Assembly: GCA_002898215.1 (NCBI GenBank)
Contig: BEIF01000002.1
Location: forward strand, 248,001 to 312,000
Length of the DNA: 64,000 nt
Direction of reading: 5' to 3'
DNA from: a bacterium HR29
GTDB taxonomy: Bacteria > Chloroflexota > Dehalococcoidia > Tepidiformales > Tepidiformaceae
Under the pieces are notes generated by a model. The model was given only the letters and a program-made list of their open reading frames with translations, was not told the DNA's origin and did not search any database. Positions 61,580-64,000 of the stretch are shown here, one piece after another. The translations under genes and the position numbers were made by a program. The stretch's first letter is position 1. Each line of letters starts with the position of its first letter.

Positions 61580-62026
61580 TCAGGCGGGACGTCGTTGCAG
61601 CTGGGATTCCATGCCTTTGAAGAATTGACCGATGAGGAGCTTCGCCGCGCCGGTGAGGAGCCGGCTGCCCAGGCGGGCGATCGCCCCCCGGGCGCGCACT
61701 TCGCCGCGGTACCGGACGAGCGTCCCGTCGCCGTCCTCGCTCAGCTGCAGTTCGGCTTCGCCCTCCACGCTCCCGGGCTTCCCCTCTCCCGTGACCAGCA
61801 TCCGGTACGAGGTCTCCGGCTGCTGGTCGGCGATGCGGACGGTGCCCGTGTAGGTCCCTTTGATGGCCGCGATGCCCACCTTCAGCGTGACGGAGTAGGC
61901 GTCCTCCCCGATGCGTTCGAGCTGCTCGCAGCCGGGAATCGCCTCCCGCAACGCTTCCGGGTCGAGGAGGGCTTTCCAGACGGCTTGCCGCGGCGCCCGG
62001 AAGCGGTGCTCCCCTGCCAGTTCCAA
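61580..62026 (-). CDS. CoxG-like SRPBCC domain protein
   Basis: A 148-residue single START-like domain: [60 protein letters not shown] and [20 protein letters not shown], ending QLQRRPA. CoxG proteins accompany CO dehydrogenase genes and have been linked to membrane attachment or quinone transfer. TTG start at 62026 with GGGGGTG upstream; other starts give no ribosome binding site. It is 62 bases upstream of the coxS-like gene. Confidence 0.85.
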   Translation of the reverse strand: MELAGEHRFRAPRQAVWKALLDPEALREAIPGCEQLERIGEDAYSVTLKVGIAAIKGTYTGTVRIADQQPETSYRMLVTGEGKPGSVEGEAELQLSEDGDGTLVRYRGEVRARGAIARLGSRLLTGAAKLLIGQFFKGMESQLQRRPA

Positions 62027-62172
62027 TACGCACCCCCTTCTGCTCGTGCTCGGGTTCCCTCGCAGCCCCGGCCCGCCTATCCTACCCCTCGGTCGAACGC
62101 CGCAACAAGACGCCACCAATTCGATCCGAAGCTTTCACCGTTCGGCGCCTGCGTTCGGGCGACAATTTCGGT

Positions 62173-62691
62173 GTGGACGGTAGCGTGGCGCAATTCACGG
62201 TTGGCGACACGGTAAGCGTTTCGACCGAGGCCGGACCTCCGCTACGCGCCCGGGTGGTCGAGACAGGGCACGGCCGCCTCGTGCTCGAGTTCGAGGACGA
62301 GGTCGTTACCGGGAGGCCGGCATCGAGGCGCCGCAGTCCGCGCTATCCTGCCGAGCTTCCGTGCGCGGTGGTGCTGCCCGAAGGCGGCACCCTCCCCGCG
62401 CGCACCCTCGACCTCTCGGACTCTGGCGTTGCACTCCTGCTCACCCGAGCGCCGCGCACCGGTTGGTTCTGGGTGGAGTTCGGCCGCCAGCGTCCCCTGA
62501 GGGTGCGGGTCGAGGTCGTGACGGTCGAGGATACCCTCCTCGGCTACGTCCACCACTGTCGCTTCCAGTTCGACACCATGGAGGCACGCCAGGCGATTGC
62601 ATCGCTCGTGGCCGCCTGCCGCGACCGGTTCGCCGTCGGACAGCGTGCGGTGGCCCTACGGCGGCTCGGCCCCCTCCATCCCAACCCCTAG
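62173..62691 (+). CDS. PilZ domain protein, probable cyclic-di-GMP receptor
   Basis: A 172-residue protein. Residues ~8-50 (FTVGDTVSVSTEAGPPLRAR) look like the YcgR-type N-terminal fold. The PilZ domain follows, with RxxxR in ASRRRSPRYPAELPC and DxSxxG in LDLSDSGVALLL. Both c-di-GMP-binding motifs are present. A short helical tail ends LGPLHPNP. GTG start. The GGDEF/EAL protein at 40 kb is the only other c-di-GMP gene seen. Confidence 0.82.
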   Translation: MDGSVAQFTVGDTVSVSTEAGPPLRARVVETGHGRLVLEFEDEVVTGRPASRRRSPRYPAELPCAVVLPEGGTLPARTLDLSDSGVALLLTRAPRTGWFWVEFGRQRPLRVRVEVVTVEDTLLGYVHHCRFQFDTMEARQAIASLVAACRDRFAVGQRAVALRRLGPLHPNP

Positions 62692-62708
62692 GCGGCCCGG
62701 CTTCGAGA

Positions 62709-63533
62709 TCAGCGGCGCGGGGTGAGCACGGCCGCGGCCAGCCGTCGCCGCCCTGCTTCGCGCCACGCGTGCCAGGGCAGCCGCGATGCCCACCAGACGA
62801 GCGCCCACGAACCGGCGACGACCACCCCTCCGAAGACCATGTCGAAGAAGAAGTGGTTGCCCGTCACGGTGACGGACCACCACATGGCCGCCGCGAGCGC
62901 GACGGCCGCGCCGCGCAGCAGGCGGTTTCGCGTGGCCCGCCATATCGCCGCCGAGGCCAAGGCGATCCATCCGAAGTGGTAGCTGGGGACGGCGGCGAAG
63001 TCGTTCACGAATGGGCCCGGCTGGAAGTAGTGGACGCCGCTCGCAGCACCGTGCACCGTGTCCACGAAGCCGAAGTCGTACCCGTACAGCTCCAGCAGCC
63101 GCGGCGGGGCAGCGGGGAGGATCCAATACGCTGCCAGCCCGAAGAGCCCCGAGACGGCCATCACGTTGCGCACGAACCGGAAGCTCCGCAGGTCGCGGAA
63201 GAGAAGCCATACGCCCACCAGGCCCAACACCGGGAAGTGCAGCCAGGCGTAGATGAAGTTCGCGGCCTGCAACAGGAGCTCCCGGTCCAGCACCGCCGCC
63301 TGCCAGACCGGTTCGTAAAAGATGCCGAGGCGCTGCTCGAAGCGCACGATCTCGAGCGAGCGCCGGACAGCTTCGTCCACCGCCGGCGGGCGCATCCCCC
63401 GCAGCAGAAAGTAGATCCCTAAGAAGGCGAGCGTGAAGGCGAACTCCGCCCCCGCGACGGCGAGCCGTCGCCGCCGGTTCGGAACCCACCATTCGCGAAG
63501 CCGAATGCCGAGCTGCCCCCACGCCCCGGCCAT
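62709..63533 (-). CDS. PAP2 superfamily membrane protein (Aur1/inositolphosphotransferase-like)
   Basis: A 274-residue protein from ATG 63533 with ~6 helices. It has YWILPAAPPRLLELYGYDFG, NDFAAVPSYHFGWIALASA and VTVTGNHFFFDMVFGGVVVA, parallel to the motifs of the protein at 33.0-33.8 kb (PSLH and NHYIVD there). It likely acts on lipid phosphates at the membrane. The N-terminus is Arg-rich (RRRRLAVAG). It converges on the PilZ gene 17 bases away. Confidence 0.82.
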   Translation of the reverse strand: MAGAWGQLGIRLREWWVPNRRRRLAVAGAEFAFTLAFLGIYFLLRGMRPPAVDEAVRRSLEIVRFEQRLGIFYEPVWQAAVLDRELLLQAANFIYAWLHFPVLGLVGVWLLFRDLRSFRFVRNVMAVSGLFGLAAYWILPAAPPRLLELYGYDFGFVDTVHGAASGVHYFQPGPFVNDFAAVPSYHFGWIALASAAIWRATRNRLLRGAAVALAAAMWWSVTVTGNHFFFDMVFGGVVVAGSWALVWWASRLPWHAWREAGRRRLAAAVLTPRR

Positions 63534-63648
63534 CGGCACCGTTCGCACGCTGTTCACGGTCTGTTCAATTGTCGGCGGTACCCTCCTTCCGGGAAACCCC
63601 GGGCCGCCCCTATTTCGGCGTTGGTACCCAACCTGCCAACGGAGTAGG

Positions 63649-63906
63649 ATGGAGCCGATGGGTGACACCGAACTCCGCGCAACACCGCTGCCGGTGAACA
63701 TGGAGCTCACGAAGCTGTTCCGCTGCGCGCGCTGTGGCATCTCGTATTCGCCGAGTAAGTCCACGAGCTCGCTCCGGCTCACGTACTGCAGCTTCTTCTG
63801 CGAGCTCGGCGACCTCGGCTTCTCCATGTCCGGTCTGGAGCACATGCAGCTCCGTCCGCGGCAGGACAGCGTGGAGCCGCCGAGCCCGGTCGGCGCCCGC
63901 GATTGA
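63649..63906 (+). CDS. Small four-cysteine protein, probably zinc-binding
   Basis: An 85-residue protein: MEPMGDTELRATPLPVNMEL, then LFRCARCGISYSPSKSTSSL and LTYCSFFCELGDLGFSMSGL. The Cys-x2-Cys...Cys-x3-Cys pattern suggests a zinc ribbon. Two start codons (63649, 63658) are possible. It is preceded by GGAG. Regulatory, DNA- or protein-binding roles are possible; the family is not recognised with confidence. The last 94 bases of the window after it show no clear gene. Confidence 0.65.
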   Translation: MEPMGDTELRATPLPVNMELTKLFRCARCGISYSPSKSTSSLRLTYCSFFCELGDLGFSMSGLEHMQLRPRQDSVEPPSPVGARD

Positions 63907-64000
63907 GGCTCACGCCGTCTCCCTGTCGCGTTCTTCCTCGAACACCCGCTCCGCGAAGGACAACAGCACCGGGCTGAGCGGCGATGCTGGCTGTGCTCAG

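Noticed and set aside
63907-64000. A possible reverse-strand peptide ending FAERVFEEERDRETA near the right edge
   Set aside because: A stop in the same frame lies at the very edge (around 63997), so only 28 codons are open; nothing further can be supported.

Overview
The window is a gene-dense, very GC-rich stretch of bacterial chromosome. Codons are strongly G/C-ending, GTG starts are common, and neighbouring genes often share 4-base ATGA or GTGA start/stop overlaps. The order rpsF-ssb-rpsR-membrane-anchored SurA-like foldase, the AmaP-scpB pair, many stand-alone acyl-CoA genes and a form II CoxL cluster suggest a Chloroflexota bacterium, perhaps an aerobic Tepidiforma-like Dehalococcoidia. 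This is inference from gene content and style; no 16S rRNA gene is present. I see no prophage, insertion sequence, integrase or CRISPR array.

Layout. 1-8 kb: a truncated xdhC diverges from glyA, followed by the S6/SSB/S18 operon with a foldase gene, then hom, a coiled-coil gene and thrC, closed by a hairpin terminator. 8-19 kb: dispersed metabolic and envelope genes (zinc alcohol dehydrogenase, rdgB, lipoprotein, acyl-CoA dehydrogenase, GH38 glycosidase, RNase H-like protein, murJ, MFS carrier). 19-31 kb: a long leftward run with many overlaps, reading pdxT, GNAT-like, R3H-ATPase, tmk, enoyl-CoA hydratase, site-2 protease, mtaB, amaP, scpB, ylxP and an acyl-CoA carboxylase subunit, with an exported hydrolase upstream.

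31-47 kb: MFS, PAP2, a GDPD-like protein, a Sua5-type enzyme, fabF, a CoA-binding protein, a leftward group of GGDEF/EAL protein, copper nitrite reductase (NirK) and small membrane protein, then purF-purM, a gamma carbonic anhydrase and two dehydrogenases. 47-57 kb: gyrB, TrmO-like protein, thiolase, tRNA-Ser(CGA) with its terminator, a cytosolic globin-coupled chemoreceptor, and an unusual trio: a metallo-beta-lactamase-fold protein without its metal motif, a ketosynthase-fold protein without its catalytic triad, and a 37-residue membrane peptide gene with a decayed duplicate. 57-64 kb: hydrolase, a coxM-coxL-coxS-coxG type molybdenum hydroxylase cluster, a PilZ protein, a second PAP2 protein and a small Cys4 protein.

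Taken together the genes indicate an aerobic heterotroph with fatty-acid/acyl-CoA turnover (acyl-CoA dehydrogenase, hydratase, 3-hydroxyacyl-CoA dehydrogenase, thiolase, carboxylase), an oxidative molybdenum hydroxylase, possible nitrite reduction to NO, and c-di-GMP and oxygen/gas sensing. The points most worth following are the pseudoenzyme pair with the duplicated micro-gene (54.5-56.9 kb), the intact NirK with a GAAA-capped hairpin downstream, and the structured leader of rpsF.
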